Origin: Alphaproteobacteria bacterium
GTDB lineage: Bacteria > Pseudomonadota > Alphaproteobacteria > ATCC43930 > CGMCC-115725
Assembly (NCBI GenBank): GCA_030041335.1
Contig: JASHOB010000137.1
Location: 1 to 64,000 of the forward strand
Direction: 5' to 3'
Length of the DNA: 64,000 bases
In this document: piece after piece, positions 35,564 to 44,439 of the stretch
Numbering within the stretch: position 1 is the stretch's first letter
How the letters are laid out: every line of letters starts with the position of its first letter
Program-made: the position numbers and the translations under genes
The notes under the pieces: generated by a model
Seen by the model: only the letters and a program-made list of their open reading frames with translations
What the model was told of the DNA's origin: nothing
Database searches by the model: none

Positions 35564-37009
35564 TCAGCCCGCCAACGCCGCAGCCTTGGCGTCGGTGTAG
35601 CGTGCCGCCCGTTCAGCGAAGAGTGCGGCGTGCGCCGGGCGCGGGTTGAAGACGTGCCCCACCTTGGACATGGCGGTCACTGCGCTCGCGATGTCGGGAT
35701 AATACGAGGCGCCCACGGCGGCGGCGGCGACGGCACCGGTCAATCCGGTCTCGGGTTCGATAGTTCGGACAACCGGCACGCCGAGCGCGTCGGCCTTGAG
35801 TTGGCACCACGCGTCGGAGCGCGCGCCGCCGCCGGCGATGCGCACTTCCGTTACCGGTTCACCGCTGCGGCGTGCGGCATGATCGAGAATATCGTGCCCG
35901 GCCAACGCGACGCCTTCGAGAACCGCCCACAACAGGTCGTCTGCGCTGTGATCGCGGCTGACACCGTGAAACGCGGCGCGCAGATCGGCACGCCAGACCG
36001 GTGTGCGCTCACCGGCGAGATAGGGCAAGAACAGCGGCAGATCGAGGCGAGGCGAAATCGACGCCGCGCGCTCGACTGCCTCGGCCAGGCGGCCGCGCAC
36101 GCGCAGATTTCGGTATGCCCAGGCGGCGCTTTCGGCACCGGCCTCGGTTGGACCGCCGAGATGAAATGCGCCCTCGGTCCAGCGCAGCGAGACGAGACCG
36201 GGCGCGTGAGCGCGCGTCGCGGTGATCTGCCCGACGACCTCGGAGGTACCGGCGATGTCGTAGCCTTGTCCCGGCGTCGCCGCCCCGGCACCGATCGCGG
36301 CCATCCACGCGTCCATCGCGCCCGCGAGCACCGGCACGTCCTTCAACCGTTCGAACGGACTTTCGACGCTGACGCACGGTCCAAGCACCGCCCAGGGATC
36401 GATGCGCTCGACATGCAGCCGGTCGAGACAGGCGCCTAGCCAGTCCGGCACGGCGTCTGGCGTCACCAAACTGTCGTAGCGCGAATAGGTGACGGTATCG
36501 GCTGCGATCCGCCCGGTCAGGCGGAAATTGAGATAGTCCTTCGGCTCGCACACGAACCGCAGCCGAGCGGCTTTCGGGGCATGGCGATGAAACCACGCGA
36601 TGCGGGCAAGGGGATGAAACGCGGTAATCGCATCGGCGGGATCGCGGTCGGGAAAGCAGGCGGCAATCTCGCGCGCCTCGTCAACGGCGCGGCGATCGCG
36701 GAACAACAAAGCCGGCCCAAGCGAGTTGCCTTTCGCGTCAAGAAAGACCTGCGCCCGTGTCGCGCCGCCGATGCAGATGCCGGCGATGGATTGCCCGAGC
36801 GGCGCACGGTCGAGAAGCTGCGCCGCCGCCCGTCGCAACGCCCGCCACCAGGCTTGCGGCGCGGTCTCATGCCAGGCCGGCGAAGGCTCGTTATCGCGGA
36901 TCGGGATCGACGTTTGCAGCACGGTCGCGCCCCTGCCCGTCACCAGCGCGCCGCGCAGCGCGCTCGTCCCCAAATCGAATGCCAGGAACAACGGAGTCGG
37001 CTCCCCCAA
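35564..37009 (-). CDS. FGGY-family carbohydrate kinase
   Basis: A 481-residue sugar kinase starting LFLAFDLGTSALRG (phosphate-1 motif). The second phosphate motif is near IAGTSEVVG, the adenosine motif IAGGGARSDAWCQLKADALG is near residue 395, and an active-site Asp lies in the GAMDAWMAAIGAGA region. The family phosphorylates xylulose, ribulose, glycerol, erythritol and similar compounds; xylulokinase-like or polyol kinase activity is the best guess. First gene of the minus-strand operon with the ABC transporter. Intact, normal length. Confidence 0.88.
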   Translation of the reverse strand: MGEPTPLFLAFDLGTSALRGALVTGRGATVLQTSIPIRDNEPSPAWHETAPQAWWRALRRAAAQLLDRAPLGQSIAGICIGGATRAQVFLDAKGNSLGPALLFRDRRAVDEAREIAACFPDRDPADAITAFHPLARIAWFHRHAPKAARLRFVCEPKDYLNFRLTGRIAADTVTYSRYDSLVTPDAVPDWLGACLDRLHVERIDPWAVLGPCVSVESPFERLKDVPVLAGAMDAWMAAIGAGAATPGQGYDIAGTSEVVGQITATRAHAPGLVSLRWTEGAFHLGGPTEAGAESAAWAYRNLRVRGRLAEAVERAASISPRLDLPLFLPYLAGERTPVWRADLRAAFHGVSRDHSADDLLWAVLEGVALAGHDILDHAARRSGEPVTEVRIAGGGARSDAWCQLKADALGVPVVRTIEPETGLTGAVAAAAVGASYYPDIASAVTAMSKVGHVFNPRPAHAALFAERAARYTDAKAAALAG

Positions 37010-37207
37010 GACAGTCCCTTGTTATTCTAGAAACTATTGGCGCCCTGCAACACGAAGAGTCGGAATTCGGGAAAGCAGCATGACAACTTTCGGCCAACCG
37101 CGACGCCCAATGAGATAACAAAAAAGTATCATGCCGTCGATTTAGTGATCTTTTATTTTCAGGGGGTCAGCGGTATCGCCAGTTGGTCCAGCCACAGGGA
37201 GACGCGC

Positions 37208-38632
37208 ATGCCTCCGCAAGCACCGGGAACGGCCAACAGCAAGCAACGCCTGGTTCTGAGCGGCGTCACGATTATCGATACGCGCAACGGCGCGAAGTCG
37301 CCCGATCGCGCGGTCGTGATCGAGAACGGCAAGATTGCCGCCGTCGTGCAGAGCAATGCCGCTGACACCACTTCGGCGCGGATTGTAGAAGCGCGCGGCA
37401 AGTTCGTCGTGCCTGGCTATCTCGACATGCATTGCCATCCGCTCGGATCGCGAGACGACGAGGGCAATCTCAATATGATGCTGGCTTATGGCATCACCGG
37501 CGTGCGGCAGATGTCGGGTTCACCTGATCTTTTGGCGGCACGCCGCGCGGGCACATTGATCCCGACTGAGGCCGCGCCGGAATTGGTGCTCATTCCCGGG
37601 ATGATCCTGATGCCACTCAATGCCGGCTCGCCTGACGCCGCGAGGGCCGAAGTGAACCGGCAGAAGGAGGCTGGCGCCGACTTCATTAAGGTCGTGTTCG
37701 TGCCGCCGCCGGTTTTCTTCGCCGCGTTGGAGGAAGCCAAGCGCGTTGGCCTGCCTTATGCGGGGCACATCCCGCCCGGAGTCAACGTGGTCGAGGCGGC
37801 GCGTGCCGGCATGTACGCTGTCGAGCATCTCCTAGGTAGTTTCGAGGTTTGCTCCAGCGAGGAAGATGCCTTGCGGCATTCCGAGGGCAGCATGCCGAAC
37901 CTGCCGCAGATGCCCGAGGGCTTTAAGCTCACCGAGATTTTCGAGCGCGCGATCTCCAACCCGATTCTGATGCGCCCGCCCTCGTTCGAATTCGAGCGCC
38001 GAATGATCGACACCTATAGCGGGGACAAGGCCAAGCGTCTCGCCGAGCAATTCGCAGCGGCCGGCACCTGGCAGGTAGCGACGCTGATCCGCCTCCGCAC
38101 CATGCAGCTAGGCGACGATCCGCAGTATCGCAACGACCCTAATCTGCGCTTCATGCCTCAGGGAACCCGCCAAATGTGGAAAAGCCTGGCGCAACAGTTC
38201 GGCGTGCGAGTGGGTGCGGGCGCAAAGAAGACGCTGGCCGATCTGTCGGCGCTTCAAATCACGCTGGTCCGGGCGTTTCGCGAAGGGGGTGTGAAAATGG
38301 TGGCGGGATCGGACATGGGCGGACAGTGGTGCATCCCCGGCGCGTCGCTGCATCAGGAATTCGCGCTGCTCGCCGAAGCCGGCTATTCGCCGCTCGAAGT
38401 CCTGCAAATGACGACACTCAACGCCGCCAGGTTCCTTGGGCGGGAGGACCGCATGGGTACGGTCGAAACGGGGAAGAACGCCGACCTCGCCGTGCTCGAT
38501 GCAGATCCGCTAGCAGGTGTCGCGAATCTCGCGCGGCTTCACGGCGTCTTGCGCGCCGGCGCCTACTACTCTGGCGACATGCTGGAGGGGCTTAAGCGCA
38601 AGACCGAACAGCGGCACGCGACTGCGGCTTGA
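37208..38632 (+). CDS. Amidohydrolase family protein
   Basis: A 474-residue metal-dependent hydrolase of the imidazolonepropionase/prolidase-like amidohydrolase group. It has the first metal motif YLDMHCHP (H-x-H) and later His ligands in LPYAGHIPPG and AVEHLLGS. The metal Asp is in MVAGSDMGG, and the C-terminal beta-sandwich reads GTVETGKNADLAVLDADPL. These enzymes cleave C-N or C-O bonds in cyclic or amide substrates. ATG 37208 follows AGGGAG; a longer frame from 37037 lacks any conserved sequence. It starts a plus-strand cluster with extradiol dioxygenase subunits, so a ring-fission or upstream hydrolytic step is plausible. Confidence 0.88.
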   Translation: MPPQAPGTANSKQRLVLSGVTIIDTRNGAKSPDRAVVIENGKIAAVVQSNAADTTSARIVEARGKFVVPGYLDMHCHPLGSRDDEGNLNMMLAYGITGVRQMSGSPDLLAARRAGTLIPTEAAPELVLIPGMILMPLNAGSPDAARAEVNRQKEAGADFIKVVFVPPPVFFAALEEAKRVGLPYAGHIPPGVNVVEAARAGMYAVEHLLGSFEVCSSEEDALRHSEGSMPNLPQMPEGFKLTEIFERAISNPILMRPPSFEFERRMIDTYSGDKAKRLAEQFAAAGTWQVATLIRLRTMQLGDDPQYRNDPNLRFMPQGTRQMWKSLAQQFGVRVGAGAKKTLADLSALQITLVRAFREGGVKMVAGSDMGGQWCIPGASLHQEFALLAEAGYSPLEVLQMTTLNAARFLGREDRMGTVETGKNADLAVLDADPLAGVANLARLHGVLRAGAYYSGDMLEGLKRKTEQRHATAA

Positions 38633-38642
38633 GGTGACGGAC

Positions 38643-38942
38643 ATGATTGACCGCGCCGAGGTCGACAAAGTCGCGTTGGTCGACTACTGGCTGAGCCGCA
38701 TGATTTTCGATCTGAGCCGCGATCCCGCGAATGTCGCGGCATGGCGAAAGGACCGAAACGCCTTCATGGACCGATATCCGCTGCGGCCGCAAATCCGCGA
38801 AGCGGTGCTAGCGGATGACCTGAAGATCCTGACGCGCCATGTCAATGCGTACCTGCTGCGCTTCTATTTTGGCATCTGCGGTATGAGCGAACCCGAATTG
38901 CTCGCGCGCCTGCACGCACTCAAGGAGAAAACAGATGGCTGA
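38643..38942 (+). CDS. LigA-like extradiol dioxygenase small subunit
   Basis: A 99-residue helical protein of the protocatechuate 4,5-dioxygenase alpha-subunit type: YWLSRMIFDLSRDPANVAAW, then the D-R-Y-x-L-x-P-x-x-x-E-A-V segment and HVNAYLLRFYFGICG. LigA-type subunits cap the active site of the LigB catalytic subunit. It begins 11 bases after the amidohydrolase stop and overlaps the LigB-like gene by eight bases, as expected for a paired complex. Confidence 0.85.
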   Translation: MIDRAEVDKVALVDYWLSRMIFDLSRDPANVAAWRKDRNAFMDRYPLRPQIREAVLADDLKILTRHVNAYLLRFYFGICGMSEPELLARLHALKEKTDG

Positions 38943-39768
38943 GTTCGTCGGCTCTTTTGCCGCCAGTCACGGACCGCTGATCGCGCGCGACTGGGACAAG
39001 CTGACGCCAAGGGTGCGTGACTGGCTTGGCGGCTCGTTTGCGGAGCTTGGCCGACGCGTCGCGGCATCGCGTCCCGATGTTCTGGTGATCGTCGCTCCCG
39101 ACCACTGGACCAATTTCTTCATCGACAATCTTCCGACGGTGTGCGTCGGGATCGGTGCCGAGCATGACGGGCCGCCCGAGCCCTTTCTCAAACCACGCTT
39201 CCCGCACCGGAAATTGCCCGGCGACGGCCGCTTTGCGCGCCATTTGTTGCGTACCGCGCTGACGAGCGGGTTCGATCCCGCTCTGTCGCACCATCTCGCG
39301 CTCGATCACGGCTTCTGCCTGCCGCTGTGGCTGATGAAGCTTGATCCGTTGCCCGCGATCGTGCCGTTCGTCCTCAACAGCCTCGAAGACCCGATGCCGA
39401 GCTTCGCTCGGTGTCTCGATTGGGGCCGTCTCATCGCCAAGGCGGTGGCCAGCTACCCGGAGGAGGTGCGCGTCGCGGTGCTCGGCAGCGGCGGGCTCAG
39501 CCATTCCATCGGCGAGCCGACCATGGGTGAGGTCGAAGAAGATCTGGACCGCGACTGCTTGCGCCTGCTGCGCGAGGCACCCGACGCGAGTTTGGCATCG
39601 TCGCTCGAGGAAAAACTGCGCAACGCCGGTAACGGCGGGCATGAAATCCGCAATTGGGTGGTCGCGCATGCCGCCGCCGGCAGCCGTGGATTCGACGCTT
39701 TCGCCTACGCTGCACTGCCGGAAGTGTTCGTCGGCTGCGGCTTCGCCGAATGGAAGACGGCGTCATGA
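38935..39768 (+). CDS. LigB-like class III extradiol dioxygenase catalytic subunit
   Basis: A 277-residue LigB-family protein. The Fe(II) ligand positions are visible as His in AASHGP, His in VAPDHWTNFF, and a Glu further on. A catalytic His is in LDHGFCLPL, and GSGGLSHSIG near residue 190 is also characteristic. With LigA it would form an (alpha-beta)2 enzyme cleaving a catecholic ring next to the hydroxyls (protocatechuate, gallate or similar). It overlaps LigA by eight bases and the next flavoprotein by ATGA. The substrate cannot be fixed from sequence. Confidence 0.9.
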   Translation: MAEFVGSFAASHGPLIARDWDKLTPRVRDWLGGSFAELGRRVAASRPDVLVIVAPDHWTNFFIDNLPTVCVGIGAEHDGPPEPFLKPRFPHRKLPGDGRFARHLLRTALTSGFDPALSHHLALDHGFCLPLWLMKLDPLPAIVPFVLNSLEDPMPSFARCLDWGRLIAKAVASYPEEVRVAVLGSGGLSHSIGEPTMGEVEEDLDRDCLRLLREAPDASLASSLEEKLRNAGNGGHEIRNWVVAHAAAGSRGFDAFAYAALPEVFVGCGFAEWKTAS

Positions 39769-40925
39769 TCGAACTCAAGGAGCGCCGTCTCGATCGCGCC
39801 GAAATTCTGAAACGAGCTGGCAGCCTAATTCCGGCGTTCCGCAAGCGCGCGGCGCAATGCGAGACATTGCGGTGCGTCCCCGACGACACCATTGCCGATC
39901 TCATCGACACTAAGCTATTGCGCATCTGCCAACCGGCGCGCTTCGGCGGCAGCGAACTCGGCTGGGAGATGTTGTGCGAAATGTCGATCGAAATGGCGCG
40001 CGGCGACGGCTCGCAGGCCTGGGTCGCCAACGTTTATGCCGAGCATCCGTACATCGTTGCGATGTTCGCGGACGAGGCGCAGCACGAGGTTTGGGACGAT
40101 AACGGCGACGTGCTGATCGCCGCATCGCTGCTGCCGGTCGGCGGCCGGGTCGAGAAGGTTGATGGCGGGTATCGCCTCAGTGGCAAATGGCCCTTCGCCA
40201 GCGGGATTCATCATGCTGGCTGGGCGATCATCGGCGAAATCGGCGAAATCGGCGGCCGGCGCGACCATCTTCTCCATCTGATTCCGCGCGAGGATTTCAC
40301 CATCGATGACGATTGGTTCACAGTCGGCATGACCGGTACAGGCAGTGCGTCGGTGGTGCTTGACGGTGCGTTCGTACCCGCGCACCGCGTGATCCAGGCC
40401 GCAGACATTCTCGCGGGAACGACGCCCGGAGCGCGCATTAACGAGGCGCCGCTTTATCGCATGCCGGTCATGGGATTTGCCCAGACCGCGTTGGCCGCGG
40501 TGCCGATCGGCGTGGCACTCAGCATGGTCGACGACTTTAAGGACTTCATCCGTGCCAAGAGCAAAAGCCCGGCGCCGGCGATCGGACTGGAACTGTTGCA
40601 TGCTCGGTTCAGCGAATCCGCGGCAGAGGCTCACGCGGCATCGATGCTGGTGGTCGAAGCCTCGCGACGGAACATGAGCAAGCTCGCTGCTGGACTCGTG
40701 TTGGCCGATGAGGATGCGGCTGAGACCATGCGCGACAGCGGTTACGCCTTGTTGCTGGCAAAGCGCGCGTCAACGCGCGTGTTCGAGGCGACGGGCGCGC
40801 ACGGCACCTATCTCTCGACGCCAATCCAGCGCGGTTTTCGTGACGTTGAGGTCGCCGGCAACCACGGCTCCCTCACCTGGGACCGCAGCGCCATGCGCTA
40901 TGCCCAAGCCGTACTCAAAAGCTGA
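39765..40925 (+). CDS. Acyl-CoA-dehydrogenase-fold flavin monooxygenase-like protein
   Basis: A 386-residue protein with the fold of the HsaA / HpaC-dependent hydroxylase (group D flavin monooxygenase) branch. The N-terminal helical domain has ARFGGSELGWEMLCEM, the middle beta-domain GGYRLSGKWPFASGIHHAGW, and the C-terminal helices end in RDVEVAGNHGSLTWDRSAMR. These enzymes use reduced FMN from a partner reductase to hydroxylate phenols; no reductase gene is seen here. The catalytic-base Glu of true acyl-CoA dehydrogenases is not evident. The ATGA overlap with LigB argues that it hydroxylates an aromatic to the catechol that LigAB opens. This is inference. Confidence 0.85.
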   Translation: MIELKERRLDRAEILKRAGSLIPAFRKRAAQCETLRCVPDDTIADLIDTKLLRICQPARFGGSELGWEMLCEMSIEMARGDGSQAWVANVYAEHPYIVAMFADEAQHEVWDDNGDVLIAASLLPVGGRVEKVDGGYRLSGKWPFASGIHHAGWAIIGEIGEIGGRRDHLLHLIPREDFTIDDDWFTVGMTGTGSASVVLDGAFVPAHRVIQAADILAGTTPGARINEAPLYRMPVMGFAQTALAAVPIGVALSMVDDFKDFIRAKSKSPAPAIGLELLHARFSESAAEAHAASMLVVEASRRNMSKLAAGLVLADEDAAETMRDSGYALLLAKRASTRVFEATGAHGTYLSTPIQRGFRDVEVAGNHGSLTWDRSAMRYAQAVLKS

Positions 40926-40949
40926 CCCAATGAGAGGGCGTTTTTCGAG

Positions 40950-42146
40950 ATGAGGCGCAGCGACGATCGCATTCTGACGACGCATGCCGGCAGCTTGACG
41001 CGGCCCACGCCCCTGCGCGAGGCATGGTCGAAGCCGATAGAAAACGCGGCGCAGGATGCCGCACTTCAGGCGCTGTTACGCAAATCCGTCTCTGACATCG
41101 TTTTCGAGCAGGTCGCTGCCGGCATTGACATTCCCAACGATGGCGAATTCGGTAAACCTATGCGTGCGGCCCACGATCTGGCGGCGTGGGGCACGTACAT
41201 TTTCGGGCGTCTCTCCGGTCTGGGAAAGGCGACTGACCCGGCACCCGAACGTGCCGTTCCCGGGCAGAAAATGCGGATCGTCGGACAGCGCTGGGAGCTG
41301 CGTGAGTTCGCCGACTTTTATGCCGCAGCGATGCAGAACGTACCAAGCGTCGCGTCCCGGCCAGCTTGCATCGGCCCTCTTGGCTATTCGGGAACGGCGG
41401 CCCTTTTGGCCGACCTGGCCAACCTCAAAGCCGCGACCGCAGCGGCGAAGGTTCCCGAAGCCTTCGTCACGTCGATCAGTGTTGGCAGTCTGGAAACGTT
41501 CTGTCGCGGCCAGAATGAACATTATCCCTCGGACGAAGCCTATCTCGAAGGCATTGCCCAGGCCCTCCGCGTCGAGTACCGCGCCATCGTCGATGCGGGG
41601 TTCATCCTTCAGCTCGACGATCCTGGACTGCCCGACACCTGGGACATGCTTGATCCGCATCCGACCGTGAAGGAATACCAGCGCTACGCCCTACTGCGTG
41701 TGGAGGCGCAGAACCACGCGCTCGAGGGCATTTCCGAAGACCGTGTCCGCTATCACATGTGCTGGGGAAGCTGGCAAGGGCCGCACACCACCGACATTGC
41801 GCTGCGCGACATTGTCGAGGTGATGCTGAAGGTCAACGCGCAGGCATATTCAGTCGAGGCGGGCAATGTCCGCCACGAACATGAGTATAAGGTCTGGCGC
41901 GATGTCAAATTGCCGACGGGGAAAATCTTGATTCCGGGCGTCGTCAGCCATGCGACCAACGTGATCGAGCATCCGGAACTCGTCGCCGACCGCATTGTGA
42001 CATACGCCAATACTGTCGGCCGCGAAAACGTGATCGCGGGAACCGATTGCGGCCTCGGGGGTCGGGTTCATCCGCAAATCGCACAGGCCAAGCTCAAGGC
42101 ACTGCACGAAGGCGCTGAGCTGGCCTCGAGACAACTGTGGCACTGA
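40950..42146 (+). CDS. MetE-like (cobalamin-independent methionine synthase II family) protein 1
   Basis: A 398-residue TIM-barrel protein of the UROD/MetE superfamily. It starts ILTTHAGSLTRP, carries DGEFGKP near the active site, and has zinc-ligand motifs H-x-C in RYHMCWGSW and Cys in AGTDCGLGG. It lacks the N-terminal domain of full MetE (~750 residues). Stand-alone proteins of this type include epoxyalkane:coenzyme M transferase-like and methyl-transfer enzymes, so a role in thiol or methyl transfer of a pathway intermediate is possible. It follows the flavoprotein by 24 bases in the same direction. Two further relatives lie at 43192 and 48707. Confidence 0.85.
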   Translation: MRRSDDRILTTHAGSLTRPTPLREAWSKPIENAAQDAALQALLRKSVSDIVFEQVAAGIDIPNDGEFGKPMRAAHDLAAWGTYIFGRLSGLGKATDPAPERAVPGQKMRIVGQRWELREFADFYAAAMQNVPSVASRPACIGPLGYSGTAALLADLANLKAATAAAKVPEAFVTSISVGSLETFCRGQNEHYPSDEAYLEGIAQALRVEYRAIVDAGFILQLDDPGLPDTWDMLDPHPTVKEYQRYALLRVEAQNHALEGISEDRVRYHMCWGSWQGPHTTDIALRDIVEVMLKVNAQAYSVEAGNVRHEHEYKVWRDVKLPTGKILIPGVVSHATNVIEHPELVADRIVTYANTVGRENVIAGTDCGLGGRVHPQIAQAKLKALHEGAELASRQLWH

Positions 42147-42439
42147 CTGGCACCGATGTCGGCTAGAACCGACTTTCAGAAAGGGCTGATTCGGATTTTC
42201 TAGGCATTTTCGTATCAGCGATTTCTGATTCCGGGTACTAAGTGCCGGCGGGCGATGATCGGTTTGCCGTCAACGACGCGGGCAGGAAGAATCGGATAGG
42301 TTGGCGATCGGTTCGCGTCGCAGCTGAAGAGCGGGGTGACGGCGTTTTTGATTGTTAGGCGCCTTCCCCGGGGTCGCCCACGAGGCCCAGAAAGGCCGGT
42401 CTCGACGCCTGTCCGCCGCAAATGATACGCATGTTCGGA

Positions 42440-43160
42440 TCGATTCTAGCCTGACGGAGTTGGACGAATTCGCGGATACCAGCGGAATGGAATCCAGAAA
42501 CATGGCGTCGATCTTTTCGTTGGCGAGCTTGGTCGTCACCCCGGCGAAATTCGTTTCCTGGGCACCGATGCCGTCGACTGAAAACGACTTCACCCCATGC
42601 ACCTTGAAGATGCCGGTTAGGATGTCTCGCAGACGCGCCTACGCGTCATACCCCCGATCGTAGACCAGGGCGCTGTCGCGGACGTGTAGTTGGTCGACGG
42701 CAACCGCGCCGATGGCGGTGGTCTGCGTCGTCGGCGTCTCCACGATGCTCGGACCGTGGGACCGATTGTGCGACCGCCGGCGACGATGCGATTGCGAGCA
42801 GCGGCGCCTTGTGGCGTTGGCGACCAGCGCGGTCGGCAGCGACAGCGCGCTACAGAGAACGCCGAACGCCGCGATGACATGATCTGCTACAGCGACGCGG
42901 CTCATCAACGCGATCGACCGTTTCACGTCGCCGGCGTTGTCTTCGATCAGCACCTTGAGGGTCCGTTGCTTGCCGGCCAGTTCCGCGTCTTAGACGCGTC
43001 TGACCGCGATCTCGGTACCGATGCGGACGGATGGGCTGGCAATCGACGCCAGCGGACCGGACAAGGGATACTGCCTGCCAACCACGATCTCTTCCGCGAA
43101 AGCTGGGGTCGACACCGCGACCAGCAATCCTACCGGCGGGCCTCGGGTCCCCAACTTGCC
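42440..43160 (-). pseudogene. LivK-type ABC substrate-binding protein, decayed
   Basis: Minus-strand translation gives a signal-like LLVAVSTPAFAEEIVVGRQY and PLSGPLASIASPSV. It runs into an in-frame TAA after AVRRV, and then continues with RTLKVLIEDNAGDVKRSI and ALSLPTALVANA. A frame change follows to KAPLLAIASSPAVAQSV, then ETPTTQTTAIGAVAVDQL, and, one frame away again, NFAGVTTKLANEKIDAMF. These are the ordered blocks of leucine/isoleucine/valine-type binding proteins. There are at least one nonsense codon and three frameshifts, and the C-terminal third is missing. This is a true pseudogene between two MetE-like genes. Confidence 0.85.
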
Positions 43161-43191
43161 AATGTCACCGAGCGTGCGGCCGTGCCGCTAT

Positions 43192-44346
43192 TCACATCCA
43201 CAATCGCTTCGAGGCGATCCGCGCGCCTTCCGCCATCGCCCTGAACTTCTCCCAGATCACCGTGGGGTGAACCTCAGTATGATAACAGGCCTGGGAAGAG
43301 AAACCGCAATCCGCACCCGCGATTACGTTCTCGCGCCCAACCAGCTTGGCATAGCGCGTGAGGCGCTCAGCAATCAGCTCGGGATGCTCGACGATGTTGC
43401 TGGCGTGCGTGACCACGCCAGGGATCAGAATCTTTCCGTCCGGCACCTTCACGTTCTCGAAGACGTGATACTCATGCTCGTGCCGCGCGTTGGCGCCCTC
43501 GAAGGAATAGGCCTGGGCCTTCACCTTCAGCATGTGACCTACGACGTCCTTCAGCGCCGCTTCGTAAATGCGCGGCCCTTCATTGATGCCGTAGCAGGTA
43601 TGGAAACGCACCCGATCCTCGGGAATGCCGCGAAGGGAATGGTTGATCGATTCCACGTACATGTCCGCGCGCTTGCGTCGTGCAGCATTATCGAACCTGG
43701 AATCGCCGAAAATGTCGGACAGGAACGGATCATCGACTTGGAGCAGGAAACCCGCCTCAACGATAGCGAGATATTCGTTGCGCATCGCTTCGCCGACGGC
43801 GTGAAAATATTCTTCTTCTGACTTGTAGTATTCGTTGTTGCCGACACCGCTCGGCGCCGTGGAGGGGATAAAAGCCTCGACCGGTTTCGTCGCCTCGGCT
43901 GCGGTCTTCAAATTGTCGATGTCCCGCTTCACCTCCGCTTGTCCGGTATAAGTAACCGGGCCGACGCAATAGAGGGGCGCCGCGGGCGCGACGGTGGCGC
44001 CGAACATCGCGCGCTCGAAATATTCTTTGTAGTATTCTGGAAAGTGCGAGACCTCGTCGGCGAACATTGCGAATTTTTCGCCCGGACGCTGCTCGAACCC
44101 GTTGAGCCGGCTTCGCACATAGACGAAGAACCCCGCCTTTGACATCTCGCCGTCAGCGACGACGTCGATGCCGATGTCGACCTGCCTTTTCACGGTTGCG
44201 GCAACGGCATTCCGGATTTCGCGCTCATAGCCTTTCGCGTCGTAGGCTTGTCCGGCGAGCTTCGCCTTCATCATGTCCAATACCGCGCGCGGCCGCGGCA
44301 GCGAGCCCACATGGGTCACGAGAATGCGGTCTGTGCTTCGCTTCAT
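43192..44346 (-). CDS. MetE-like (cobalamin-independent methionine synthase II family) protein 2
   Basis: A 384-residue relative of the 40950 protein. It starts RILVTHVGSLPRP, has the zinc H-x-C in RFHTCYG and Cys in GADCGFSS, and shows the same HEHEYHVFENVKVPDGKILI block (HEHEYKVWRDVKLPTGKILI in the first copy). No N-terminal MetE domain. GGGAGG precedes the ATG. It is divergent from the LysR regulator at 44440, with a small palindrome between them, so LysR control is likely. The true substrate is unknown; the clear split into three paralogues suggests different acceptors. Confidence 0.85.
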   Translation of the reverse strand: MKRSTDRILVTHVGSLPRPRAVLDMMKAKLAGQAYDAKGYEREIRNAVAATVKRQVDIGIDVVADGEMSKAGFFVYVRSRLNGFEQRPGEKFAMFADEVSHFPEYYKEYFERAMFGATVAPAAPLYCVGPVTYTGQAEVKRDIDNLKTAAEATKPVEAFIPSTAPSGVGNNEYYKSEEEYFHAVGEAMRNEYLAIVEAGFLLQVDDPFLSDIFGDSRFDNAARRKRADMYVESINHSLRGIPEDRVRFHTCYGINEGPRIYEAALKDVVGHMLKVKAQAYSFEGANARHEHEYHVFENVKVPDGKILIPGVVTHASNIVEHPELIAERLTRYAKLVGRENVIAGADCGFSSQACYHTEVHPTVIWEKFRAMAEGARIASKRLWM

Positions 44347-44409
44347 GCGATCCTCCCGACAAAGCCCCGTAACCTAGCACGATCGACGCGATACCTCGTG
44401 ATGGCAGTT

Positions 44410-44427
44410 TTAGCGTAGCGATGCTAA
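44410..44427. promoter_or_regulatory. LysR-type operator candidate
   Basis: TTAGC (44410-44414) and GCTAA (44423-44427) form an inverted repeat with an 8-base spacer, 12 bases upstream of the lysR-type start at 44440 and in the divergent gap to the MetE-like gene. The T-N11-A core expected for LysR binding fits this spacing. Position close to the start suits autorepression. Confidence 0.45.
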
Positions 44428-44439
44428 TCAGGTATCGAG

